64,000 bases of DNA, taken from Cheiracanthium punctorium. Taxonomy: Eukaryota > Arthropoda > Arachnida > Araneae > Cheiracanthiidae. Positions 31,149-43,488 of the stretch are shown here, piece after piece. Position 1 is the first letter of the stretch; the number at the start of each line of letters is the position of its first letter. The notes under the pieces were generated by a model that did no database searches, was not told the DNA's origin, and saw only the letters and a list, made by a program, of their open reading frames with translations. Made by a program: the position numbers and the translations under genes. Location of the stretch: the NCBI GenBank assembly GCA_038373885.1, contig JAWZYV010012342.1, forward strand, positions 1 through 64,000. Reading direction: 5' to 3'.

Positions 31149-31408
31149 CTTGCTATAATTAAGGCATGATTTCGGAGAAAAAAATTTAGCGTTTAGAATT
31201 AAAAAACCGTTTTAGAACTTCCGTAGTGTCTCTGAGAACATTGCCGTTCCCTCTAAGATGGGGAAACGCGTCAAAACTGCTATTTTTACTTTCCCAACAT
31301 GTACCATGTAAGGAAAGTATTGTAATCATGAAAAAATTCGACTTCGAGATTTTGGTGTATGGGCACGTTTTGAGGTCTTCTGAATTCATTTATGCTATTT
31401 TTACGAGA

Positions 31409-31446
31409 TGTATGTATGTATGTGTGTATGTGTGTGTGTATGTGAG
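31409..31446. repeat. (TATG/TGTG)n microsatellite
   Basis: ATGTATGTATGTGTGTATGT run. Confidence 0.85.
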
Positions 31447-31467
31447 TGAACACGATAGCTCCTAAAC

Positions 31468-31830
31468 GGGGGATTCGATTGAGCTCAAATTCGGTATATA
31501 TGTTATAAACCACCGTCGCAAGACCGGTATTGATTTTGGTGTGTATAGGACTTATAGTTTTTCTACAGGGCTACGACAAAGCTTTCTTTTACATTATGGC
31601 CTATGGGAGGAAATTCTTGAAGGTGCATTCTATTGAGCTCCAGTTGGGTATATCTGTTATAAATCACCATCGTAAGACCGGTATTGATTTTGTTGTGTAT
31701 AGGACTTACAGTTTTTCTACAGGGCTATGACAAAGATTTCTTTTACATTATGGCATTTGGGGAGAAATTATTGAAACTGCGCTAGCGTTTAAACGACGCA
31801 TTCGATTGAGCTTCAGTTTGGTATATATGT
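31468..31830. repeat. Tandem repeat of about 160 bp, 2.2 units
   Basis: Unit starts at CGATTGAGCT near 31476, 31633 and 31804. Shared blocks are TGTTATAAA.CACC.TCG.AAG, ACCGGTATTGATTTTG, GTGTATAGGACTTA and TTTTTCTACAGGGCTA. This resembles the leader segment of some dispersed arthropod repeats; no open frame of note. Confidence 0.85.
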
Positions 31831-32681
31831 TTGAATTATTTATCGATTAAAATTTATTTAAATGCTTTAATGATCTTAATCGTAAATGTTCGGAAAGTCG
31901 AGTGGAGTCACTCCAGATTTTTCAAATTGTTCCATGTGGAGTCCAGTTGATTCCTACTTAAAGTAGCCACTCTCGCGGAGGTGGCGATAACATTACATAA
32001 GCAGTTACATCACCATTTTTGTATTTATATGACAATCGTAACTTAGAATTAACACGGCGGATTGGAACAACATGCAAGTACATTACTTTATATATATACA
32101 TTTATTATTATGTCATTCCTTTTATTTTTTTCTTTGGGGGGGGGTATGATGCAGTGGTCGGCGTTTTACTTCATTAACCGTGGAAGAGGTAGACAAAAAT
32201 CAGAGGATGTAGTAATCCATTTTTACGTTGTGTATAAAGGCAATAACAGAGAGAAAATTCTCCAGCAAGACGCCTTAACGTGATTTTATTTTAATACAGG
32301 CAACATCTTACAAATTTATTGGATGGCTAGGGGGCGGGGATGGACTGTCGATTTTATGCGACGTACCAAAAATAAGAACAGGAGCTAAAGTGAAGTTCTC
32401 ACGGAGCGAAACAATTAGACTTAATCTACTAACTTGGCAGTGCAGCGCTAACACAAAATACGCCAATCTACAAAAATAGGCGAACGCATCCAGAGCGGTT
32501 AGGAATAAATGAATGTATTTAATTTAGTAAACAAAAACAATTAGGCGCAGAAATTTAAAAGGGTTACTCAAACGTGTCGGTAAAGAACAACTGGATCATG
32601 ACATCTCTGGGAGACTGCTGAACAAAGCAAAAATTAACAGCCTCGCCCAAAGAGAGCAGCTGCAAAAGAAATTCCTTTTAA

Positions 32682-33379
32682 GGGGACAAGGGACGTTAAA
32701 ACTGAAAACTGTCATTTCTTAATTTTTAGTCTCCAATCATACGTAAAAATGTTTAACACAAAGGCTTACATTTACATTAATACTAAAAATAAAAAAATTA
32801 AATCTTATTTTAAAAAATATATTAATATCTTTGCGAAAAAAACGCGCATCCAATATTTTGTTAAAAATATCCCATGCGCATTCCAAATTAATAAAAAGCT
32901 GTTATTTTTTTTACAGTGTACTTGTAATGCATATATGAACAAAACTGCGCATTCAATTTTCAAACAAAAGTTAATTAATAGCGATTTAGGAATTTAAATG
33001 TAACTATAGGGTGTAAATTTGAAAAAACGCAACATCTCACATGAATTTATTTTTTCTATAAAGCTTACCCTTGTCACACATAAAAATGAATGCGCAGATA
33101 TGTTCATATATATAATGCAAATGCATACTTAAAAAATTATAGCTTTTTATTAATTTGGAATGCGCATGGGATATTTTAAGTAAAAAAAATAATGCGTATT
33201 TTTTCAAAATAATATCAAGTTTTCATTTAAAAAAAATATTTATTTTTTAATTTTTAGTTTCAATATAGATGCAAACATTTATGTTAAACAACTATGATTT
33301 TACATTAAACAAATTTACATATGATTACAAGTAAAAATTCAAAACTGAAAACTTTGAATATTGAACGTCCCTTGTACCC
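32682..33379. mobile_element. TTAA-flanked foldback element
   Basis: TTAA at 32678-32681 and 33380-33383. Ends GGGGACAAGGGACGTT and AACGTCCCTTGTACCC are inverted copies with one difference. Inside, both halves are inverted versions of each other (ATCCCATGCGCATTCC, AATTAATAAAAAGCT, TGCGCATTCA). 698 bp, AT-rich, no transposase. TTAA targeting fits the piggyBac or Kolobok superfamilies. Confidence 0.88.
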
Positions 33380-33774
33380 TTAACGTACAGAATAAGAATT
33401 AGCAAAGCTGCGGTCAAAAACCACAAAGAGCTGAAATGCTATGAGCGGATGTGGGGGATGTATATAACTTGCACCACATAAAATACAGAACAGGGGTTAT
33501 ATACAAGTGACAAAAAGCAATATGTGATGTCGGCATCACAGTGGGGTTGCCACCGAATGTATTTTTAATAATTAAGTGTCTTCAAATTCTTTACCTTGTG
33601 CGTTTATCGCTAATTTGTTCCCTTTCTTTTTCATCTAGTTCTTTTGGGAACGTTGAAACTTGTGCATAACACCCCAAACCCATGACTGTAAAACTCGCCA
33701 AAATGTGGCGATTTTTTCCGTTTGCGAATGCGATTCGTAATTGTGCTCAACTGATTCAGAATCCGACATCATCA

Positions 33775-34060
33775 AATTGTTGCTATCAGAAGAAAACTGC
33801 CAAATGAATACAGCTATTTATATAATTTCGGAAAAACGCATCCCCTGAAATCTTAAACTCCTTTTATCCACGTGATCGTATTAGGAATTTTAAAATTCAT
33901 GAGGTTTAAAAAATACATTTCGAATTAATTCTTTTTCATGCCTTTTAATTTGACGTGAAAATAACGTAATATCTTATGAAATGCTGTATTTATGTATGAA
34001 GACCGGTTACTGATTGGTTGAGGAGAGTATTATGGTCAAAGCGCATGGTCAAACTGCATG
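33775..34060 (+). repeat. Dispersed direct repeat, copy 2
   Basis: Partner of 30190-30410; carries an extra AT-rich stretch of about 80 bp. Confidence 0.65.
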
Positions 34061-34208
34061 AGAAACGACTTCGAGAAACTGTCTCGAGCTGCCTTAGTGT
34101 TTAATTATATATATGGATAGATTTTAAACTAGTGATGGTTGCGAGGGGAGACTCGACTGTCATTCGTTACTACTGCACGGGGATTTTGCAAGGCGGGACA
34201 TTGTTTAA

Positions 34209-34484
34209 CCCATTTATGCCTAGCGTCCCTTTTTTGGGACGGCATTTTCGCTATGAGTCGAAAAAGTTATTTATTTTTCCTAGCCTTTATTCATGAGAAT
34301 TGAGCCTCAACTCTACAAAATATTTTAACATGACCCAGTAGGATGTTGATATTTCGATTTTTATGCATAATGCTTTTAAAAGAAATCATCCCTTGCTCAA
34401 GAAGTTGACATCAGAAATATATCTATTATTTCTGTTATCAGTAAAAATCGAAGAAAGTCGCAAAAATATCCAGGCACAAATGGG
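34209..34484. mobile_element. piggyBac-like MITE
   Basis: TTAA on both sides (34205-34208 and 34485-34488), ends CCCATTTATGCCTAG and CCAGGCACAAATGGG, inverted with two differences and starting CCC as in piggyBac. A hairpin GTCCC-TTTTTT-GGGAC lies just inside the left end. 276 bp, no coding capacity. It lies close to the 3' splice site of the GPCR intron. Confidence 0.9.
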
Positions 34485-34671
34485 TTAACTATGGGAGTCA
34501 AGAAAGTACTATTTTCGCCTTATCCCTATTCTTTTCTTCTTTAAACACCTCTTGACAATGGAAACAGTAATTTTCTTTTAGAAAGTATCGTGTCCATACG
34601 CATAATTTATATTTGCCCAAACTTGGAATTTTGACAGTTATTCCACTTTCTCTTTTTGTTGCTCTTTGCAG

Positions 34672-35323
34672 ATACTGGATTAGCCGGTATGGACAAAGGT
34701 ACCTGCAAAATCGCAGCAAGAAAACAGCTGGCGCGCTGTTCCTCGTCGTGTGTCTGATTTCCGCGTCCGTCGCTTTCCCCCCCACCCTGCTGGGATGGCC
34801 GAGGAGAGAGTACAACCCTGGGCAGTGCCTACTCAGCGATGACCTGCCTTATGTCCTGTATTCGGCGGCGCTGTCCTTCTTCCTGCCGGCGATCATCATG
34901 ATCGTGGTGAACTGCCGGCTCCTATTAGACGTCCGCGGGAGGGCGCGGCGCTGCATTGGCCGGACGCCACTGGCCGCTAACCGGCCGGTCGTCGGGGAAC
35001 GCCGTCTGACCCCGGAGGATCAGGCCGTTGTCCAGCGGGCGTCCCCCGTGGAGCTGGAGGTGGCAACTCGCCACCGAAGGACGGCCAGGACCAAGGAGCG
35101 GCGATCCGCCTTGGTGGTGAGCCTCGTCATGTTCGGGCTGATAATGTGGCTACCATTTTACGTAGTCTACCTTCTCCGCCCGCTGTGTCCGGGCCTCCCC
35201 ATACCTCCAGAGGTTAGCCCTGCAGTCCTCTGGTTAGGCTATGCAAACTCGGCAATCAATCCCCTTATATACGTAGTTTTAAATGATGAATGCCGAAGAA
35301 TTATTCGAGAACGCCTGTGCTGA
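34672..35323 (+). CDS. Class A GPCR, terminal exon (TM4-TM7, C-tail)
   Basis: The acceptor TTGCTCTTTGCAG precedes ATACTGG; joined to the 23601-23922 exon it gives AG|A for Arg and the sequence DRYW. TM4 lacks W4.50 (Cys by alignment from the PP at its end), ECL2 has the disulfide Cys (NPGQC), TM5 has Ser at 5.42 and 5.46 with P5.50 (SAALSFFLPA). ICL3 is basic (RHRRTARTKERR). TM6 has MWLPFY (W6.48, P6.50), TM7 WLGYANSAINPLIY (W7.40, Y7.43, NPxxY). The C-tail is only about 14 residues, ends in Cys and stops at TGA 35321. TM5-TM7 look like histamine/amine receptors, whereas position 3.32 is Asn, so ligand class is uncertain. The exon is far more GC-rich than its surroundings. Confidence 0.9.
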
Positions 35324-36855
35324 AACTACAGGTTGGTACTTTCCACCTCAACCAGTGTTTTTCTTTTCTCACGCGGAGTACTTTAATTGAAAAACGCAAT
35401 TTGTTTATTTCACTAGTTTAATCAGAAATATAAACTAGCAGAAAATATTGGACCTTTACTACAACAATAATATCTACTCTTTTTTTTTTTCTTTCTTTCT
35501 TTTAAATCCAAATTACATTTACTTTAAAATTTCTCCTTCAAAAATATAAATATTGCTTTAAAATCATGTTTTCAAATGAATTATTTCTATTTTTACAAAC
35601 TATATATGTGATTTTTTTGTACATAATACACGATAATTGGATTTACAACCATCATATGTACCTTTTGATGAGAATATGCCACTTGTAAAGCAGGGAAAAT
35701 GTCAAATTCTATCGTATCGAAGTTCGGTATGAGATTCTTGAACAGCCTTGCACTGCTTTTGAGAAATTTCAACGTCTGTATCATTACATTCAGCTGCTGT
35801 CCAAACCGGAAACGTCCCTTCGACACTTCTATGTTTCATCTTTAGCATTCCTGACAGGCTATGGACCCTTCCCAGCGTACCTGCGGATTCTAGAGAAATT
35901 TTAACTCAAGACAGAGGATCAGGATCATATATTCTGATTTCTGTGAGATATTTCGCACTTATGGAAGCTGAGAACAAAACCCGGAAGTTTAGATGGAACT
36001 TTTCCAGTTTTGGCAAGAATCTGAGGATATCACGACAGTTTAAAAAAGAGGATTGTTACATAAAACTTTTAGATTATCCTTCACCTACCATTATTTTTTT
36101 AATTTTTAAGTAAGAGATAGGTGCTTGTATTGAAAATACAAATCCAGCTTTTGTAAAACAACTTAGATTAACTCAGGCAAATACTTAATTTTTTACTCAT
36201 TTTTTAAATTTTATTTCAAGCACACAAAATATGTATTAATAAAGTTATGCGCATTATTAAACAAAATTCCATGCATTCAAAATATGTATTATTGTGCATA
36301 ATCTTTTATAACTCTTCAATAAGAAAGTAAAATAAAAAATAGTCAATATCAAATCACCAAGCTTTGTTTTCATTAACATTCTTGTTGATTCAATTCAATT
36401 TTAAAATTCCAGTATTGATAAACGAAAAAAAAATTTTTTTTCAAATATGGCTAAAGTGAATCTTATCATAAAGATGCCTTTTTAATATTCCAGCAATGAA
36501 AATACTTTTTGAAAAAATTATCTTTTCTGTGTTATAGGAAATTTTTTTAAAGGCACTGCATCTGCTCTTTTTGGACGCTGCAAATGATAGTGTCAGAGAC
36601 TCGTCTAGGACTCTTTGAGATGTCGGCGGCGCCTGAACTCCACGATGGACACAATGCCTTATAGGCTGTGATAAGTAGTTAAACACTTTTACTTCTTCTT
36701 TTTGATACCATGTGTTTTCAAATGAATTTTAGCGATGAAGGCTTCTGTTCTGCATGTTGACATACTGCCCTTGCATCTACCTTTTAATTTTCCAAATGGT
36801 GGTAGCTTAGAAGACAAACTAATACACGACCAGCTGTCTGCACCTCCAAATACTA
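35324..36855. other. Downstream of the GPCR, no gene recognised
   Basis: AT-rich. Contains the 3' flank of the receptor; candidate poly(A) signals are ambiguous in this composition (AATAAA near 36237). A 81-codon - strand frame (36441-36686) has no recognisable family. Confidence 0.35.
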
Positions 36856-36990
36856 CACTCTTAGAAACTTGGTGTAACATTTCACCAAAACATGATACTA
36901 GAAAGTTGGCTCCAGATGGTGAAACCTTGTTCCACCGTTTTTTTCGCATATTTAACCATATTTTGGTACAGCATCAAATTTTTAAGAGTA
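36856..36990. mobile_element. Short TA-flanked MITE (CACTCTTAGAAA ends)
   Basis: TA before and after. Left end CACTCTTAGAAACTTGGTG, right end CATCAAATTTTTAAGAGTA; inverted with about five differences. 135 bp. Both strands show chance open frames here. Confidence 0.55.
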
Positions 36991-37399
36991 TATGAGTTCA
37001 AAGTGTGGCTAATCAAACTTTTCCAGTTTTGCAAAACTGCGATATGACTAAATTTAATTTCTTTTTAACATTTGTACAAACTGTGTGTTGCAAATCAATG
37101 TCCGATGTCTTTTATTAAAAGTATCTTCCATGTCTCCACTCATCTCTTCGATCGTAGTCACTGCACATTATTCTTCTCAGATTAATATGGTTATGAGGTA
37201 GGCTAAAGTGAGTGCTCGAACATGAAGGTAAATGGCTTTTGTTTTGGTTTTAAAAGAAGCTTATGATTATCTTTGAAGGGGGAGCACTCTAACTGTCTTT
37301 AAGTATTACCATTTAAAAAGAAACAGGTAACAGCAACAGAAGCAAAACAGTCGAATACAGAGAGATTCACCTTTTGAAATAGCTGTAATAACTGGGCCG

Positions 37400-38340
37400 A
37401 AGATGTAAAAATATTGTTATTTGAAAGGAGCTGCTGGCGAAACAGAAAAGGCCCCCGAAGTAACAAAAGCGGCGATTTTTGGTAGGCCGTTTTCTAAAAA
37501 AATTGGGGATGTTTCAATAAGGATTTCTTCAATGTAGCTTGATTTTGGGGATGGGCAAAGTAGTAATTGACCACAGAGTTTCAATGAATTGAATGTATCG
37601 ATAGACCTTAATGTATTTAAAGTCATTTACCTGACCCTGTAAATAAATTACCCAGTAAATTGCAATCAAAAAACAGATGCACAGTTAGATGTTACAATAC
37701 TTCTAAATACAAAATTTCAACATTCTGCGGTTAAAAGTTTTAGAGTTTTGCGATATACGAAATTATTTTTGGCGCCAAATTGGGCGATATTTCTGCAAAA
37801 CTCACCAAGGTCGATGACATATGGAAAGATTTTGGGCATGGACCACACAATGACTGACTACAGACGCAATATATTGAAGATGTCTGTAGACACAAATGTA
37901 TCAAGATTCTTTTGGAAGGTCCTGAAAATAAACTCTCCAGTAGATTGGAACCAAAATTCGAGAAGCACAACTAGATGTTACAATAATCTTATATATGAAA
38001 TTCCAACTTTCTACGAGTGATAGTTTTTGAGATATGAGAGTTAGATATATAGACCTCGAACGCCAAAATTCGCCAAGATTCGAGACTTTTGGCGTAATTT
38101 TTGAATTATGGCGTAGTTTCAGAAAACGCGGAACCTCTCTAACGAGTCTCCGAACTATTGCGTTTTGATTACGTCATAGAAATATTAATGAATACAAGGC
38201 TAATATATTATGTTATTGCAGGAAAAAACGCCTTTTTCAAGCCCCATTGGGAAAACTTCGCCAACCAGCCGAAATGTTGCCAAGCTCGGCGACTTTTTGG
38301 TGAAATACCGCCAAATTTGGCTTGAAAAATAAATCCTCAA
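37400..38340. repeat. Old diverged direct repeats, non-coding
   Basis: Blocks such as AGATGTTACAATA, AAATT.CAAC.TTCT and GGGCA..G..GACCACA recur at a spacing near 285 bp (37686 and 37972; 37555 and 37838). The region is rich in GCCAAATT/GGCGAA words. Divergence is high; function unknown. Confidence 0.4.
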
Positions 38341-38689
38341 AAGTGAGGTTAGTGAAGGCCAATTACCATTAAATGAAAAAATTGTCTAAAAAATGAAATT
38401 ACTATCCCGAAAATTAGTAACATTATCATACTTAGAATATTGCAAAACATTGTTAAAATTGCTTACGTTTATTCTGTATGAGTAATAACTAGTAAAGCAT
38501 TATTTTTTCATATACTAATTCAAAATCATTGAATCAAAACAAAAAAACTCTATAGTTACATACTGTGCTATTATTTTTTTAAGAGATTAGAATTTTTCAA
38601 GACTGCAGTAAGCTCGATGCTAAAAATTAAGCTTAAAAATAAAAAGCTGTAATATAGTAACTCCTACAAATGTTTTATCACTCTGGCAA

Positions 38690-38862
38690 CATTACTACAG
38701 CTAGGCATTGTGCCGGTACTATGCCGTTACTTACAGTTATTCACTGTTATAAGGTACTAGGCCAGTGTCTCTATTTTGAATGAAGAACAGCGTCGTGCTG
38801 TTACAAGTCAGGGGGTGTAAACGTACGACAGTGTCTTTATTGTAAATGATAAGCCTGGACCC
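38690..38862 (-). repeat. Dispersed repeat (inverted partner at 27300-27455)
   Basis: See the partner. Contains TGTGCCGGTACTATGCC and CTCTATTTTGAATGAAG. Confidence 0.65.
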
Positions 38863-39065
38863 TTATAGCACAGAATATCACAAAACAATTATTGTGACGT
38901 CACAGAGGCTTACAGTGGTCCGAAAAAATTTATAACGCAATATGTAAATAAAGAGATTTTTTGTTTTAGTAGAAAGGATTTTGAATTATTATATGATACA
39001 AAATCGAGTCACAAAATAGTCGCATTTTGGATAGCAAGTGGCATGACATCACTGTGCGGTCAGTA

Positions 39066-39690
39066 GATGAAAAATGAGTGCTCTAACGAGGGGGTGCTAT
39101 GTTAATCCTGGGGTGCAAGCGGATGAGAACTTTCCACCGTCTGGCTCCTCCCCCTCTGTCTGGCTTTGCCTTATCAGCATATGGGAAGGGATGATAAGGA
39201 TTTTTCTAGAAAAGGGTACATGTATTTTTTTTTTAATAAGGGGACTAATTTTAAGGAATAGTTTATTTATTTTGGGGTTCTGAACCGCTTTTAATGAATT
39301 TTATTAATTAATATTAATTAATTTTAATGTTGCCATCTGGTATTAAATTTAGGAACTAATTTGTAGACTGGAATTATTTTTTTTAAATTATCTTCCTGAA
39401 TCGCCGGCCGTGGGGTTCGAAGTCCAGACCTTTCGATCTGGAATCCGACGCTTTACCATCCGGACGCCTTGGGCTCTGCTTAATAAAGCTAAAAATTGAA
39501 GTGTACTTTAGTTTAGGAATGAGGCTTAGAAATTTTTTCGCAGAATCTTTGATCGACTTGTACAATTTTTGGGTTCTGAACAACTTTATGTAATTTTAGT
39601 AAATTTTATTTATTTAATTATTAATTTCAGTGCTACCATCTGTTATTAAATTTTAGAATAAACTTGTTCCGGTATTATGGGGACATAGAT
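39066..39690 (-). repeat. 0.6 kb tRNA-containing repeat, inverted copy 1
   Basis: Reverse complement of 48930-49545 over about 620 bp. Middle: a tRNA-like module at about 39403-39470 (- strand) with TCCGGATGGTAAAGCGTCGG, the hairpin CCAGATC-GAAA-GGTCTGG and box-B-like TTCGAACCCC. On each side of it lie related modules with GCCATCTG.TATTAAATTT.GGAA and GTTCTGAAC, so the repeat is itself partly tandem. Confidence 0.8.
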
Positions 39691-42600
39691 ATTTTTTCTT
39701 GAAACTTTCCTGAAACTTAGGAAAATTATCGCTCATAATATGAGGACCTGAAAATTGTGAGATGGTTTGGGACCATTTAATGAAATTTAGCTAATTATTA
39801 ATTAATTATTCTAATTTTATCGAAAGTTACACTGGGTAACGAGTGTTTAATGATTAATTATATAGTTTAATTAACCAAACTTTTTATTGCGAAATAGTGA
39901 AATGGAACCACCACTTGTCAATCTTCATTCACAGAATTAATTGAAGATATTTCACTAATTAATAAACAATTTCGATGGATTCATCAGATGTTAGGCAGCG
40001 TGTGTGCTCGTTTGGAGTTTCTACTGCTGACGAACATGTATTTTTTATAGATATTTAAATTAATTAGAATCATATTTTTTCTAATATATCATTTGTACTC
40101 ATAAGGACTTTTTTCAAGCATATTACAAATTACAAGCAGTGTTTAGTGAAAAAAATTGATTAATATATTTTAGAGTTTTAATAAGATTTGATTTATGTAT
40201 TTTTTACTTTATGTGCATTAAAACTTTTAGTTTTACTTTGAAAGTAATGACATTTTTAGTAGTATTTTATTAGTTAACGAACTTTACGCATTTTATGGAA
40301 AAGTTGGTATAGGTTTAACTAACAATTACCTTTAAACTTGCATGCGTATATTGAAAGAATCTAGGGCTATTGATGATAAAAATTCATGAACAGTTTTAAC
40401 ATATTAAGACACAATTCATATCGAGTGTACTGTTTTAGTACATCAATATACACTTCATACCTCTTTTACATAAATATATTCTTGGTAAGCAGGAATTTAA
40501 TATAGAATACGTTTTAACTGAGAAATTAAAATGATAATTTTAAACCCAAATCCTTTCAAATTACTAAGAATTACAAAAAACACAAATTAATTTATCGTAA
40601 AATAAGGTCTTACTTATTTGAAAGCATATTTTCTACTTTAAATTTGTTGAATGGTGGTAACGAAGCTAGCTGTTCTGGAAAATTGAGTAAAAATTTAAAA
40701 TATTTTAGCTCTACTTCCCATCTCAGCTGGCTATTTCATGACATCATCTTGATTAATTTAAAATCTTTTGGCTGACATAAGAGAAAATTAGACATAATAT
40801 TTAGAAACTAAATACATAATACCAATAAAATAGCAATTCCTCAGACATTTAACGCTTTAAGAGTATTTTTTTTATAACAAAGGATGAATTTAACTGATTC
40901 AAAATAATTTAACACCATTTTAATTTTTATCTATAATGAAAATGTATGATACTACATCTAGCAAGTGATTAATCTACCAATTTAATCTAATCTATCTTAA
41001 AATATATTTATTTTAGGCATAGAAGTTGCAATTACTAAAATACGGTTTAAATACCTGATTTACAACCTTTTTTATTACAAGAAATAATTTTAAGCATAAT
41101 ACATGCAGATATTTACCTTTTACCCAAGTTTTTACAAACGAAATGTATGAATACGCAAAGCAAATTAGTATATCTTAACACACTATAACCTTAATACCTC
41201 AGTAAACATAGTGAAACCCGCACATAAACTAAACATATATTTGATTACCATAAGAGAGACACTCCAAGAAAACCGATAATTAAAATAAATGTTGATTTTA
41301 AAATATCAAAATTAAGCTTATCGATTAGTTTATTTTACATAGTTTACGAAAATAATTAATCATTAAATTAATTTCACTGAAACAAATAAGAAAAATTATT
41401 ATACTACATCACGTTAAGCACTAAAATAAATTATTTTTGTAAGTTTTACCGAACAATACAGTAAAAGTAATAAATTATACACAGTGTGTACTAAGATAAA
41501 TGAGTAAGAATGAGTCTGCGTGTATAAAATAAGCATTTACTACTAATATCAGAAAAACGTGATCTAATTTTTAGAAATACATCGAAATATTTTATAGGAT
41601 AAAATATAGCGGATAAAGGATAACAAATCCTATACATGTACTACACATCTATTATGATTATTCTAATATTAAAATTATAGTATAAAAATGCACTTAACTC
41701 TTGAAAAGACAATAGGTAAGATTTTTTTTTGCATTACAAACCACTCAATTTTGTATGTACTGATTACTTTTTTCAAACACGCGCGTCTACATCCTTTTAA
41801 TAAATTCATAAACTAAAATTTTTATTTAAAACAAGCTTACACACTTTTAATAAACGCATTAAGTAAAATTATTAATTAAAACCTGCTTAATACATTTATA
41901 AATTAAACGTATAAATTAAACGTATTATATTTTTAGTCTAAAATACAGCTAATAATACAGATATAAACAGTTACAATACCTTGAAAGTAGTGGTCATCAC
42001 TTCATTTTCTCTCAGTCAAAGCCCCTTCTTAGATCCGCCAGATAATCCTCAAGTATCCCTAGCAGGCAATTAAACATTGAACCATGCCTTGGACGAGAAA
42101 AATATAAAAGCAACCTACTATCTCAAAAACTTAAGTGGAAATGAAGAAAATCGCTTTGATTTCTGTATCTCAGACATGAGTCATAGATCAGATAAAAGAT
42201 AACGTAGAGACATGGGCAAAGCTATAATAGTGACGTGTACATAACAATGATGATTCACTCTAGCAGACTAAGACATGCTAGATAATGCACTATCTACATG
42301 GTTGAACATGCTTTAAGATAAAGTGCACTTGAGTGATCACACGAATGGTTTAAACCAGTAGGAAGACATTATTTCATCTAATTCCATCAGGGCACCATTA
42401 TGCTGCGAATGACTATTTTTAAGACGTGTGGTTCTAGTTCGAACCTTTAATCGATTTTTTTTACCGAGTTTAAAAATTTTCTTGCTAGAATTGATCGAAA
42501 ATACTTTTACCATTGAATACACCCACACGTTTTACGCTCAAAGTGATGCTGAGTGTTACTGCATGAATTGAAATCAGTTGCCTTTAGATGCAAACTGGTG

Positions 42601-42702
42601 AAAAGCAGATTACTTCAACCCGGAAAGTAATTGCTTTTGCGGATGAGGGAATAAATTACAGTTTCTCTAGAGCGATTATCTTCACGTATTTTTTGCAGAA
42701 TG
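39691..42702. other. 3 kb AT-rich tract, nothing recognised
   Basis: No coding similarity, no terminal repeats and no tandem structure were seen. Composition is extremely AT-rich, with TTAATTAA-type words. Confidence 0.4.
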
Positions 42703-42739
42703 GGTATCCATGAGCCTTCCCAAAAGGCTCATGGATACC
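42703..42739. repeat. Perfect 16-bp hairpin
   Basis: GGTATCCATGAGCCTT (42703-42718) and AAGGCTCATGGATACC (42724-42739) are exact reverse complements with loop CCCAA. Not Pol III- or terminator-like; an isolated GC-richer palindrome in AT-rich DNA. Confidence 0.9.
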
Positions 42740-43097
42740 ATGGATAACACTGTATTTTGACCTTATTAAACGAAAGAAAACCTTCAAATTACCCTAAATA
42801 TTAATTTTCACTAATTTTATACGATAACTTCCGAGGATATTGGGAATTATTTTTTGCGCGTTTTTAAGGGACTTTCTACAAATTGAAAAGCGCTATTTGT
42901 AGGTTCCGAACTTTTCACCTTTCATTCATTTCGCTCGCGAGAGTTAAAAGAAATAAATATTATTTTCAAGGAAAATATTGTTACCATCTCTCTTAAAGTT
43001 TTTTGTTGTAAGAATATCAAGAGTAGAAATTAGAATGTTTAGTCAAAGGTCCAAATGACCCGTGAGTTCATAACTTCCTTGGTTCGTAAACATGTTT

Positions 43098-43349
43098 TAA
43101 AGGGAAAATGCAAAACGACTGCTCACGATTTTGAAAATCTTTCTAATTTTGAAATTGTTATTATTTCCCTTGATGGTTCTCTTAGACAGGTGAAATGTTG
43201 GCAGGAGTGAGAGGCTGTTCTCTGCTCTTCTGAATGCAGGCATGAATGTTACCCAGCTATGGTTGAACTAGAAGAATGGTTCCATGATTGAAAATTAATT
43301 TGCTTGAATTTCAGGTAAAAAACGCAATTACTTTTTTGCCCACCCAATA
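43098..43349 (+). repeat. Mariner-like non-autonomous repeat, inverted copy 1a
   Basis: Reverse complement of 63740-64000 (TGCTCACGATTTTGAAAATC, TTTCTAATTTTGAAATT, CTCTTAGACAGGTGAAATGTT). Its right end AACGCAATTACTTTTTTGCC is the complement of the classical mariner terminal repeat (GGCAAAAAAGTAATTGCG). No transposase remains. Confidence 0.8.
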
Positions 43350-43488
43350 TTACCCCTGTGTTTGTTATTTCACTTTTTTCATTTAATATTATCGTGTGCA
43401 ATGTGCAATATTATTTTAAGACTTTTGGGAGTATTTTAATTTATTGTCAGATGAAAATTTAGACAGAAAAACGTGATTTTGAATTTTT

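Larger units (their letters stand above)
23923..34671 (+). other. 10.7 kb phase-2 intron of the GPCR gene
   Basis: Starts GTAAGT and ends TTTGCAG. Phase and frame of both exons agree and restore DRY across the junction. It contains an antisense Gypsy element (24441-28539), GGTACTTACG MITEs, two TTAA-flanked elements, an interleaved inverted repeat and tandem repeats, listed separately. A piggyBac-like MITE ends only 187 bp before the acceptor. Confidence 0.85.

Noticed and set aside
31186..31513. Overlapping open frames around the TATG microsatellite
   Set aside because: Translations are driven by the microsatellite and by tandem repeat units; no family.
36689..36995. Overlapping 86-codon frames on both strands
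   Set aside because: They overlap a TA-flanked MITE (36856-36990) and neither matches a family.
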